12,554 nt of DNA from positions 1 to 12,554 of the forward strand of contig CALWYA010000027.1 in assembly GCA_944385645.1 (NCBI GenBank). The letters are read 5' to 3'. The notes under the pieces are model-generated. The model had not been told where the DNA came from. It ran no database searches and saw nothing but the letters and a program-made list of their open reading frames with translations. Shown in pieces: positions 6,090-12,554 of the stretch (positions are counted from its first letter, which is position 1; each line of letters begins with the position of its first letter). The translations under genes were made by a program, and so were the position numbers. This DNA comes from an uncultured Oscillospiraceae bacterium. Lineage in GTDB: Bacteria; Bacillota; Clostridia; Oscillospirales; Oscillospiraceae.

Positions 6090-7694
6090 ATGGCAAAATA
6101 CATTTTTATCACCGGCGGGGTGGTGTCCGGCCTGGGGAAGGGGATCGCGGCGGCCTCCCTGGGGCGGCTGCTGAAGGCCCGGGGGCTGAAGGTGGCCCTC
6201 CAGAAGTTCGACCCCTATCTGAACGTGGACCCGGGCACCATGAACCCCTATCAGCACGGGGAGGTCTTCGTCACCGGGGACGGGGCGGAGACCGACCTGG
6301 ACCTGGGCCACTACGAGCGCTTCACCGACGAGGACCTGACGGCGGACTCCTCGGTGACGGCGGGGAAGGTGTACTGGTCCGTCCTCAGCCGGGAGCGGGC
6401 GGGGGCCTTTCTGGGGGGCACGGTCCAGGTCATCCCCCACATCACAGGGGAGATCAAGGAGCGCATCTACCGGGTGGGCCGCCGGGAGGGGGTGGACGTG
6501 GTCATCACCGAGATCGGCGGCACGGTGGGGGACATCGAGTCCCAGCCCTTCCTGGAGGCCATCCGCCAGGCGGCCGCCGAGGTGGGGCGGCAGAACGTGC
6601 TCTATCTCCACGTCTCCCTCATCGTCTCCGTCCCCGGCACCGGGGAGCTGAAGAGCAAGCCCACCCAGCACTCGGTCAAGGAGCTGCTGGGCCTGGGCAT
6701 TCAGCCCGACGTGATCCTCTGCCGGGCCGACGGGGCCATTCCCGCCGAGGTGCGGGACAAGATCGCCCTGTTCTGCAACGTGCCCCCGGAGCGGGTCATC
6801 CCCAATGTCACCGCCCCGCTCCTCTATGAGGTGCCCCTGCTGCTGGAGGAGGCCGGCCTGGGCCGGGCGGTGTGCGGGGCGCTGGGCCTGCCGGCGGGGG
6901 AGCCCGACCTGCGCGAGTGGCGGGCCATGGTGGACCGGGCCAAACGCCCGGCCGGCCGGGTGGAGATCGCCCTGGTGGGCAAGTATGTGGCCCTCCACGA
7001 CGCCTATCTGTCGGTGGCGGAGGCCCTGACCCACGGCGGGATCGAAAACGGGGTGCGGGTGGACATCCGCTGGGTGGACTCAGAGGAGCTGACCGATGAG
7101 AACGCCCCGGAGCGTCTGGGCGGCTGCGCCGGGGTCCTGGTCCCCGGCGGCTTTGGCAGCAGGGGGGTGGAGGGGATGATCTCCGCCGTCCGCTGGGCCC
7201 GGGAGCAGAAGATCCCTTACTTCGGCATCTGCCTGGGGATGCAGATGGCGGTGGTGGAGTTCGCCCGCCACGCGGCCGGCCTGGCCGACGCCCACTCCAG
7301 CGAGCTGGCCGCCACCCCCCACCCGGTCATCGCCCTGATGCCCGATCAGCGGGGCGTCACCGACAAGGGGGGGACCATGCGGCTGGGGGCCTGTCCCTGC
7401 CATATCGCGGCGCGGGACACCCGGGCCTATCAGGCCTATGGCATGGAGGACATCTCCGAGCGCCACCGCCACCGCTATGAGTTCAACAACGACTTCCGCG
7501 CCCTGCTGACGGAGAAGGGGCTGGTCCTGTCCGGCCTGTCCCCGGACGGGCGGCTGGTGGAGATGGTGGAGCTGCCCGACCACCCCTGGTTCGTGGGGGT
7601 CCAGTTCCATCCGGAGTTCAAATCCCGGCCCAACCGGGCCCACCCCCTGTTCCGGGACTTTGTCGCCGCGGCGAAGGCCTGTCAGGCGCGGTAG
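6090..7694 (+). CDS. pyrG: CTP synthase (glutamine-hydrolysing)
   Basis: A 534-residue cytosolic enzyme that aminates UTP to CTP using ATP and glutamine, the last step of de novo CTP synthesis. ATG 6090 follows AAGGGGGG (6075-6082). The synthetase domain begins KYIFITGGVVSGLGKGIAAASLG (P-loop, 3-25), with KFDPYLNVDPGTMNPYQHGEVFV (39-61) and the EIGGTVGDIE strand (141-150), and ends near residue 275. The class I glutaminase domain (about 290-530) has the oxyanion loop VPGGFGSRG (351-359), nucleophile Cys381 in FGICLGMQ, and His507/Glu509 in VQFHPEF. Length and motifs are full. It may be co-transcribed with asnB, since no promoter was recognised in between. It ends at a strong terminator. Confidence 0.98.
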   Translation: MAKYIFITGGVVSGLGKGIAAASLGRLLKARGLKVALQKFDPYLNVDPGTMNPYQHGEVFVTGDGAETDLDLGHYERFTDEDLTADSSVTAGKVYWSVLSRERAGAFLGGTVQVIPHITGEIKERIYRVGRREGVDVVITEIGGTVGDIESQPFLEAIRQAAAEVGRQNVLYLHVSLIVSVPGTGELKSKPTQHSVKELLGLGIQPDVILCRADGAIPAEVRDKIALFCNVPPERVIPNVTAPLLYEVPLLLEEAGLGRAVCGALGLPAGEPDLREWRAMVDRAKRPAGRVEIALVGKYVALHDAYLSVAEALTHGGIENGVRVDIRWVDSEELTDENAPERLGGCAGVLVPGGFGSRGVEGMISAVRWAREQKIPYFGICLGMQMAVVEFARHAAGLADAHSSELAATPHPVIALMPDQRGVTDKGGTMRLGACPCHIAARDTRAYQAYGMEDISERHRHRYEFNNDFRALLTEKGLVLSGLSPDGRLVEMVELPDHPWFVGVQFHPEFKSRPNRAHPLFRDFVAAAKACQAR

Positions 7695-7711
7695 CCGTCC
7701 CCCGGAGCAGC

Positions 7712-7755
7712 GATCTCCCCCGGCCGGCGAATGCCGGCCGGGGGAGATCTGTTTG
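7712..7755 (+). terminator. Intrinsic terminator of pyrG
   Basis: A perfect 17-bp stem, GATCTCCCCCGGCCGGC (7712-7728) against 7733-7749, with loop GAAT, followed by TGTTTGG. It starts 17 nt after the pyrG stop. The T-run is short but the stem is very strong. Confidence 0.85.
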
Positions 7756-7790
7756 GCTCGCAGCGGATTCCGTCGCAGGCAGATGGGGGA

Positions 7791-7814
7791 GAGGCCGGGG
7801 CATGCCCCGGCCTC
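7791..7814 (-). terminator. Palindromic hairpin after the M56 reading frame
   Basis: GAGGCCGGGG (7791-7800) and CCCCGGCCTC (7805-7814) form a perfect 10-bp stem around CATG. It lies 9 bp beyond the end of the minus-strand frame at 7823 and is a likely terminator for the blaI-M56 transcript, although no clear T-run follows. Confidence 0.5.
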
Positions 7815-7822
7815 CTTCCCGG

Positions 7823-9466
7823 TCAATCCCCCACGACAAAGCGGTCCACCGCCGCCCCCGCCAGGTTGTAGACCGTCAGGATGGCCTCGCCGCCGGCCCG
7901 CAGGGCGCTCTGATACTCCCGGGCGTAGACATAGCCGTCCTCTCCCTCGGCGCCCACCACGGCGATCAGGTCGGGCAGATAGCCCACCACATACCGGGCC
8001 CACAGGGTCCCATAGGTCTCTCCGGCGGCGTTGGCGGGGTACTGGCCGTCCACCAGCTCCGCCTCTATGCTCTGACGGACCCCCGCGGGCAGCTGATAGT
8101 CCCGAAGCGCGGGGAGGTCGGTCCCCTCCAGCCCGTCGGCCGCATCCCGCAGCGCCCAGAGCTTCTCCGCCACGGCGGGAATCGCGTCCGTTCTGCCGCC
8201 CTGGGGAACGCCCAGGGCAAACTCCCCGATTGGATTGCCCGCCAGGTCGTACAGGGGGATCCGGTTGTTCTCCTCCAGGGCGGCCAGCCAGTCCTCCACG
8301 GCGGCCTGGGTGTACAGCTCAGGGGCGAAGTCCTCCCGCAGGATGTACCCGGCGGCCCCGTTGGTGCCCACCGCGGAGATCAGGTCGGGCATCTCCCCCA
8401 GCTCCCCGGCGTACAGGAGGGAGCCGTAGGTCAGCCCGCCGGCGCTGACCGGATACCCGGTGACGCCGTCCTCCTCCATCAGGGTGACGGGGCGGACCGC
8501 CGCGCAGGCGCCGTTCTCATACCGGACGGTGCCGGCGGTTCCCCGCACGATCCGGCCGCTCCCGCTGTGGATCTCATAGGTGCCGGAGAGATACAGGGTG
8601 GCGTCGTTGGTGGTCAGCTCCGGGGTCTCCTGGTAGTGGAAGCTGGTATCGGATGCGTTGGGCGACGCGCCGGAGGCGCACACCAGCTGCTTGTCCCCGT
8701 TGTAGAGCATGGCCCGGGCGGTGAGATAGCCGGCGGGCACCTGCCGGTCTCCGGCGATCCAGACAGAGCCCCTGTAATGGGGCGCGTCGTAGTGGAACAT
8801 GGTGCTGACTGTGTAGACCACCCCGCCGATGGGCTCGGGATCGCTCAGGGTAGCCTCGCAGGTGCGGTAGGAGCTTTCCGGCGTAGGCACTGCGGGCTGC
8901 AGGGCCGTGTCGGCCACCGGCTCCGCTTCCGTCAAAAAATCTCCCAAGCCGCTCAAGTGCATCAGATACTCTCCCCAGCCCGCCGGACCTATCGTCACTT
9001 CTCCGCCCTGGGTGCTCAGCAGAAGGGAGCTGTGGCGCAGAAGGGCGTTGACCTCATCCGCAAAGGCCATCAGCTCCTCCGCCCGCTCCGGAACCTGGCG
9101 GATCTCAAAGTCCAGGCGCCCTTCCTGTATGACGGTCTTTACCCCGCCCTCCAGGGTAAAGAGGGTATAGGAGTAGCTGGCAAAGCCGGTAGATGCATAG
9201 GGGTTATAGCACAGCAGACAGTCGCCGTTTTGGTCGTCCCGGCAGAGGTAGAGGGAATTCCAGGCTATATGGGGCGTCCCCGCTTCCTCCCGAAAGAGCT
9301 CCGTGCCGTCCGCCTTGGTCACCACCAGCTACCAGATCTGTTGACTTTCCTGTACCACTGAAATGGTTTCATCCTCCCCGTCCCGGTCCAGGTCGGCGGA
9401 GGTGAGGTAGGTGTCAGACGGCTCGTCCTCCTCCCTGCTCAGCTCCGCCTCCCGGTCCCGCTCTTG
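7823..9466 (-). pseudogene. Cut-off C-terminal ectodomain of the M56 sensor (frame broken by two TAG codons)
   Basis: This stretch continues the M56 frame with no frameshift and is cut only by TAG at 9469-9467 (the M56 stop) and TAG at 9331-9329. Between the two stops, 45 codons read as a normal linker plus a calcium-loop-like SADLDRDGEDET. After the second, about 500 residues remain open to TGA 7825-7823. The part after the second stop starts with the domain usually found at the C end of clostridial M56 proteins (TELFREEAGTPHIAWNSLYLCR, CLLCYNPYASTG). An unidentified strand-rich section (about 150-285) follows, and then two related modules (288-372 and 424-499) sharing the pattern YG-x-L...PDLI-x-x-VG...GY-x-x-R-E and ending LYDLAG/VYNLAG. 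No good ribosome-binding site or ATG is seen at the 5' end of the downstream part; the first possible start is GTG 9325. The loss is probably recent because the frame is otherwise intact. Confidence 0.7.
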
Positions 9467-10771
9467 CTACTCCTGTAACGCCGCGTGAAATTCCTGATAG
9501 AGCTCGGCCCCGTCCTCCAGGACATAGTAGGTCTCCCGATCGGTGGAGTACAGGCCGTCCCGGGTGAGGTCAAATCCCGCCATCTCCTCTGTGTCCTCAG
9601 CGGAGAATCTCACCGAGAGGGTCCACACGTCGTCCGGGTCCGCCGGCTCCCCCAGGGTGAAGCCCTGATAGAGGTCCCAGAGGCGGGCCACCGTCTCCGG
9701 GTCGGTGATGGTGGAGCCCATAGTGGAGCTGAGGCTCTGTCCCATGCTCACCCGGTCGGGCACGAAGCCGTCCTTCTCCGCCCCGGTGAAGGTGCAGCCC
9801 ACTGCGGTGACGGCCACCAAGACCACCAGGGCCAGGGAGCGGGCCGCCGTTTTGGGCCGCTTGGCCAGCAGGACGATGCGCTCCTGGATGCCCTTCCCTC
9901 CTGTCATGCTGGTGGCGGTGAGCAGGGGGTCGGCGCGGCCCTGACAGGTGACGGCCAGCAGGGTGCGGCCATAGGCCGCCCGCTCCGCCTCTCCCAGCCG
10001 CTTCACCGTGGCCTCGTCACAGCACAGCTCCCCGTCCCGGCGGGACAGGCTGGCGGCCAGCCACACCAGGGGGTTGTACCAGTGGAGGGCCAGGCACAGC
10101 CCCCGCAGGGCCGCCCACAGGTGGTCCCGGTGGCGGAAGTGGGTGAGCTCGTGGGCCAGGCTGTGGCGCAGCACGGTCCCGTCCGCCGCCGTCTCCGGCG
10201 TCACATAGACCGCCGGCCGGACCAGACCGAACAGGCAGGGGGTGGGGACCGCCCCGGTGACGTACACCGGCAGGGGGAAGCCCTCCACCGTCAGCGATTT
10301 TCGGCTGCGGCCCAGGGCCCGGCGGAAGCGGAGGTTGACCCCCACCAGCCACAGCCCCAGGAGCGCCGCCCCCGCGGCCCATACGATCCTCAGGACCATT
10401 CCGAGCGAGACAGGGGTCCCCGTCTCCGCCCGGGCGGCGTCCAGCTCCTCCTGCCACTGGGCCAGGTTTTGCTCATACTGTGTCTGCTGATCGGCGGGCG
10501 GGAGGCTGGGATCGGGCTCCGCCGGGGCCAGATCCGGGGTCTCGCCCCCCACGTAGTACACCGCCGGGGCGGGGACCCGGTCCTCCGCCCGCTCCACGGC
10601 GTTCAGAACGCTCACCGCCGTGCTGCCGAAGCTCACCGGGATCAGCAGCCGCAGGAGCACCAGGGCCCACAGGCCGTACTGGAGCCGCAGGCTGACCTTC
10701 CCCTTCAGGCACTGCCGCAGGAGCAGCACCGCCAGAATCAGCACGCTGGAGGTCACCGCCCACTCAAGCAT
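9467..10771 (-). CDS. M56 family membrane metallopeptidase (BlaR1/MecR1-like), probably truncated
   Basis: A 434-residue zinc protease expected in the cytoplasmic membrane. Transmembrane segments lie at about 5-20, 33-48 and 126-146, with a fourth at about 311-326. The M56 zinc site is HELTH (207-211), with the third ligand in GELCCDEA (247-254). In the BlaR1 family, binding of a signal outside leads to cleavage of the partner repressor inside. ATG 10771 overlaps the end of the blaI-like gene by 8 bp (ATGCTTGA), and GGAGG sits just before it, so the two are translationally coupled. After the fourth helix comes VGC and an extracellular part that stops at TAG 9469-9467, while the frame continues downstream as a long ectodomain. 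The protease core is intact but the sensor is probably lost or shortened. The signal is unknown; a beta-lactam role should not be assumed. Confidence 0.88.
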   Translation of the reverse strand: MLEWAVTSSVLILAVLLLRQCLKGKVSLRLQYGLWALVLLRLLIPVSFGSTAVSVLNAVERAEDRVPAPAVYYVGGETPDLAPAEPDPSLPPADQQTQYEQNLAQWQEELDAARAETGTPVSLGMVLRIVWAAGAALLGLWLVGVNLRFRRALGRSRKSLTVEGFPLPVYVTGAVPTPCLFGLVRPAVYVTPETAADGTVLRHSLAHELTHFRHRDHLWAALRGLCLALHWYNPLVWLAASLSRRDGELCCDEATVKRLGEAERAAYGRTLLAVTCQGRADPLLTATSMTGGKGIQERIVLLAKRPKTAARSLALVVLVAVTAVGCTFTGAEKDGFVPDRVSMGQSLSSTMGSTITDPETVARLWDLYQGFTLGEPADPDDVWTLSVRFSAEDTEEMAGFDLTRDGLYSTDRETYYVLEDGAELYQEFHAALQE

Positions 10772-11156
10772 GGCGCTCCCCCTCCAATCCCTTCAGCAGC
10801 TCATAGAGCTGGTCCAGCTCCTCCCGGGACAGGGCCTGCTTCTGGGTCATGGCGCTGACCATCAGGCTCAGGCTCCCGTGGTACACCCGGCCCAGGAAGT
10901 CCTCGGTCTCCCGCAGGGCGGCGTCCTCCCGCCGGAGCACGGGGGAAAACACCTTGGGGCCCTTCCCATCCGGCGCGCCGGACACCGCCCCCTTGGTCTC
11001 CAGCCGGCCCAGCAGGGTGAGGGTGGTGCTCCGGCTCCAGCCGCAGCGGTCCTCCATGCGGGCGGTCACCTCCCGCCCGGTGAGGGGACCCTCCGCCCAC
11101 AGGCACTCCATGACGCTCCACTCCGCCTGGGTCAGGCTGATGCCCTCTTGTTCCAT
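10764..11156 (-). CDS. blaI: BlaI/MecI/CopY-family winged-helix repressor
   Basis: A 130-residue DNA-binding protein starting at ATG 11156, chosen over an upstream start at 11201 because AAGGAGG (11170-11164) lies 7 nt before it. The longer version would also begin inside the promoter region. The winged helix occupies about 6-75, with LTQAEWSVMECLW (helix 1), GREVTARM and the recognition helix in WSRSTTLTLLGRLETKGAV (40-58). A dimerising helical tail follows (about 76-125). Members of this family hold their own operon off until cleaved by the M56 partner. The partner gene overlaps by 8 bp, and operator-like palindromes lie in the promoter. If the partner is truncated, the repressor may no longer be released. 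Confidence 0.93.
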   Translation of the reverse strand: MEQEGISLTQAEWSVMECLWAEGPLTGREVTARMEDRCGWSRSTTLTLLGRLETKGAVSGAPDGKGPKVFSPVLRREDAALRETEDFLGRVYHGSLSLMVSAMTQKQALSREELDQLYELLKGLEGERHA

Positions 11157-11172
11157 AGCGGTGCCTCCTTTC

Positions 11173-11220
11173 TGTCTATATTTGTAGACACATTGTACCA
11201 CAGTAGTCTACGCTTGTCAA
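11173..11220 (-). promoter_or_regulatory. Promoter and probable operators of the blaI-M56 operon
   Basis: On the minus strand TTGACA (11220-11215) is followed after 17 nt by TACAAT (11197-11192). Two dyads match the style of BlaI/MecI operators: TGTCTA-N6-TAGACA (11173-11190), downstream of the -10, and GTAG-T-CTAC (11203-11211), inside the spacer. A further half site AGTCTACGC lies upstream (11237-11245). Bound repressor would block polymerase, giving autorepression. Confidence 0.8.
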
Positions 11221-11264
11221 CACTTTTTCAGCGAGGAGTCTACGCCCAGCAAAGCCAGGCGTAT

Positions 11265-11306
11265 GAAAAAAGCGCATGGCCCGCCAAATACGGCAGGCCA
11301 TGCGCT
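11265..11306 (-). terminator. Intrinsic terminator of the FMN-dependent dehydrogenase gene
   Basis: AGCGCATGGCC (11271-11281) pairs perfectly with GGCCATGCGCT (11296-11306), with an extra inner GCC/GGC. On the minus strand the stem is followed by TTTTTTC. It lies 28 bp past the stop codon at 11335. Confidence 0.9.
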
Positions 11307-11334
11307 TCTGCTTGTATGGATTGGCTCGCGGAGT

Positions 11335-12357
11335 TCACCGCTCCGCAAACACCAGGTCGGGTCCGATCTCGTTCAGCGCGTGGGCGCCGCACATGGCCAT
11401 CGTATCGGCCAGCTCCCCCCGCAGCTTCTCGGTGAGCAGCTTCACGCCCTCCGCCCCGCCGCCGTACATGGCGGTCACATAGGGCCGGGCAATCAGACAG
11501 CCGTCGGCCCCCAGCGCCAGGGCCCGGCACACATCCACGCCGGTGCGGATGCCCCCGTCCACCAGGACGGTGAGCTTCCCCTTCACCGCCCGGGCAATGT
11601 CGGGCAGCACCTGGGCGGTGGCGGGGACGCCGTCCTGGACCCGGCCGCCGTGGTTGGACACCACGATGCCCGCCGCGCCGGCCTCCAGCGCCTTCTCCGC
11701 CCCCCGGACGGTCATGATTCCCTTCAGGATAAAGGGAACGCCGGCGTGGTCGATGATTTCCCGCAGCTCGTCCACCGTCTTGGAGCCGGCGTTGCCCCCG
11801 ATGGCCTTCAGGAAGGGCAGACCCGCCGCGTCAATGTCCATGGCGATGACCTGGGCGCCCGCCTCCTTGACCGCGTCCACCTTGGCCAGCAGGGTGTCCC
11901 GATCCCAGGGCTTGATGGTGGGAATGCCCCGGCCACCGCTGGTCCGAAGGGCGTCCAGGACGGACTGGAACATGGCCGGGTCGGGGCCGTCGCCCAAAAA
12001 GGCGTCGATCCCCGCCTGGGCACAGGCGGGCACCAGAGTCTGGTTGTACTCCTGGTCGGTGTACCGCTCTCCGTAGTGGAGCTTCACCGTCCCCACCGGC
12101 CCGGCAAAGACGGGCAGGGCATAGGTCCGGCCGAACAGGGAAACACCGGTGTCGGCCTCTCCGCCCCGGCCGATGGTATCCATGTTCAGATACACCCGCT
12201 GCCAGGCCTCATAGTTGCGGATGGCCACGGTGCCCGTCCCCTTGGCCCCGGGGCCGGGCATGGTGTTCCGGCAGGCCCGGCCGTCACACACCGGGCATGC
12301 CTTGCAGTAGGGGCCGCTATTGGTACGGGCCTTTTCCAAAACGTCCTGATAGGTCAT
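11335..12357 (-). CDS. FMN-dependent alpha-hydroxy-acid dehydrogenase/oxidase family protein
   Basis: A 340-residue protein starting at ATG 12357, preceded by GGGAGGAAT. The longer open frame to 12516 runs through the promoter and is rejected. The family comprises FMN-binding TIM barrels that oxidise 2-hydroxy acids such as lactate or glycolate. Visible family motifs are LPVFAGPVGT (81-90), FILKGI (209-214, Lys212), SNHGGR (234-239, with catalytic His236 and Arg239), VDGGIRTGVDVCRALALGA (266-284) and IARPY (289-293). It differs from plant/animal members by an N-terminal cysteine cluster (C18, C21, C24, C29), which could bind an Fe-S cluster or a metal. It has its own promoter and terminator. 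The substrate cannot be told from sequence. A type 2 isopentenyl diphosphate isomerase was considered but SNHGGR favours the hydroxy-acid family. Confidence 0.88.
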   Translation of the reverse strand: MTYQDVLEKARTNSGPYCKACPVCDGRACRNTMPGPGAKGTGTVAIRNYEAWQRVYLNMDTIGRGGEADTGVSLFGRTYALPVFAGPVGTVKLHYGERYTDQEYNQTLVPACAQAGIDAFLGDGPDPAMFQSVLDALRTSGGRGIPTIKPWDRDTLLAKVDAVKEAGAQVIAMDIDAAGLPFLKAIGGNAGSKTVDELREIIDHAGVPFILKGIMTVRGAEKALEAGAAGIVVSNHGGRVQDGVPATAQVLPDIARAVKGKLTVLVDGGIRTGVDVCRALALGADGCLIARPYVTAMYGGGAEGVKLLTEKLRGELADTMAMCGAHALNEIGPDLVFAER

Positions 12358-12388
12358 ACGGATTCCTCCCTCTCTTTGGTTCCCCCAT

Positions 12389-12417
12389 ATCATACCGCCC
12401 CGCCCGCTCCTCGTCAA
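12389..12417 (-). promoter_or_regulatory. Promoter of the FMN-dependent dehydrogenase gene
   Basis: On the minus strand TTGACG (12417-12412), 17-nt spacer, TATGAT (12394-12389), with the start codon about 25 nt downstream of the likely start point. The spacer is very GC-rich because it is also one arm of the hairpin at 12395-12432. Confidence 0.75.
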
Positions 12418-12432
12418 GGGCGGGCGGGGCGG
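12395..12432. terminator. GC-rich hairpin between the ABC-F gene and the dehydrogenase gene
   Basis: CCGCCCCGCCCGC (12395-12407) and GCGGGCGGGGCGG (12420-12432) are perfectly complementary across 12 nt. It begins 5 bp past the ABC-F stop and probably ends that transcript, although no T-run follows on the minus strand. It overlaps the next gene's -35 box and spacer. Confidence 0.55.
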
Positions 12433-12436
12433 GCGG

Positions 12437-12554
12437 TCAGTCCTGATGCTGGCTGGCCAGATACTCGTCGTAGGTGGTCTTCCGGTCGATGAGCTTGCCC
12501 TCGGGGGTGAAGTCAAAGACCCGGTTGCACACCGTCTGGATCAGCTGGTGGTCG
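12437..12554 (-). CDS. ABC-F family ATPase, C-terminal end only
   Basis: The frame enters from the right edge and stops at TGA 12439-12437, giving the last 38 residues (DHQLIQTVCNRVF...TTYDEYLASQ..). This matches the end of ABC-F proteins of the YkpA/Ettl type, where the H-loop histidine (usual SHDH) is followed by F/L-V/I-x-x-V-x-NR and an ILDRx-TYDEYL end. These soluble ATPases with two nucleotide-binding domains act on the ribosome rather than in transport. The rest of the gene lies outside, so the subfamily and any antibiotic-protection role cannot be judged. Confidence 0.8.
   Translation of the reverse strand, partial: DHQLIQTVCNRVFDFTPEGKLIDRKTTYDEYLASQHQD

Noticed and set aside
7692..7694. 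Organism-wide recoding of TAG, suggested by the M56 frame
   Set aside because: int and pyrG both end at TAG at the normal family length, and the pyrG terminator follows at once.
6069..8003. Long open frames antisense to pyrG and its terminator
   Set aside because: Low-complexity Gly/Pro/His/Arg-rich translations typical of the reverse of high-GC genes; one runs through the pyrG terminator.
7802..9361. 519-codon plus-strand frame opposite the M56 tail
   Set aside because: Shadow of the minus-strand frame, which has clear protein-like modules; no ribosome-binding site and it starts inside a palindrome.
9485..10858. 457-codon plus-strand frame opposite the M56 gene
   Set aside because: The minus strand carries HELTH and a blaI overlap; the plus-strand translation is compositionally biased with no motif.
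11263..12492. 409-codon plus-strand frame opposite the FMN dehydrogenase
   Set aside because: Antisense shadow of a gene with clear FMN family motifs.

Overview
The window looks like a chromosomal segment from a high-GC member of the Clostridia, most likely the Oscillospiraceae side (Flavonifractor/Lawsonibacter-like). This is inferred from a T-box leader, a BlaI/M56 pair, strong Shine-Dalgarno sites, consensus TTGACA-17-TATAAT promoters and GC-rich codon use. The genus cannot be fixed from the sequence alone.

Positions 1 to about 3430 hold the right-hand part of an integrated mobile element. It is visibly less GC-rich than the rest of the window. All its genes are on the plus strand: the C-terminal part of an FtsK/SpoIIIE-type DNA translocase, a replication initiator with an HUH-type endonuclease domain and an SF3-like helicase domain, and a tyrosine recombinase. 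Structured DNA lies before rep, a 19-bp inverted repeat lies before int, and four AGTTGG boxes lie after int. The element ends at the 3' end of a tRNA-Thr gene, the probable attachment site. The translocase + Rep + Int set resembles the actinomycete AICE plan rather than a classical relaxase/T4SS ICE, although the left half is outside the window.

Positions 3423 to 3713 hold a tRNA-Asp/tRNA-Thr pair on the minus strand with a perfect consensus promoter. Divergent from it, a second perfect promoter leads into an asparagine-specific T-box leader (specifier AAC, acceptor-pairing bulge TGGC) controlling an asnB-type asparagine synthetase. A short intergenic repeat separates asnB from pyrG (CTP synthase). 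Both enzymes are glutamine amidotransferases and may be co-transcribed. pyrG ends at a strong hairpin terminator.

The rest lies on the minus strand. A blaI-like repressor and an M56 (BlaR1/MecR1-like) membrane metallopeptidase overlap by 8 bp and have a promoter with operator-like inverted repeats. The M56 reading frame continues for about 550 codons past its stop and is broken by only two in-frame TAG codons, so the sensor ectodomain seems to have been lost or cut off. Upstream of this pair are an FMN-dependent alpha-hydroxy-acid dehydrogenase family protein with an N-terminal cysteine cluster, and the last 38 codons of an ABC-F ATPase.
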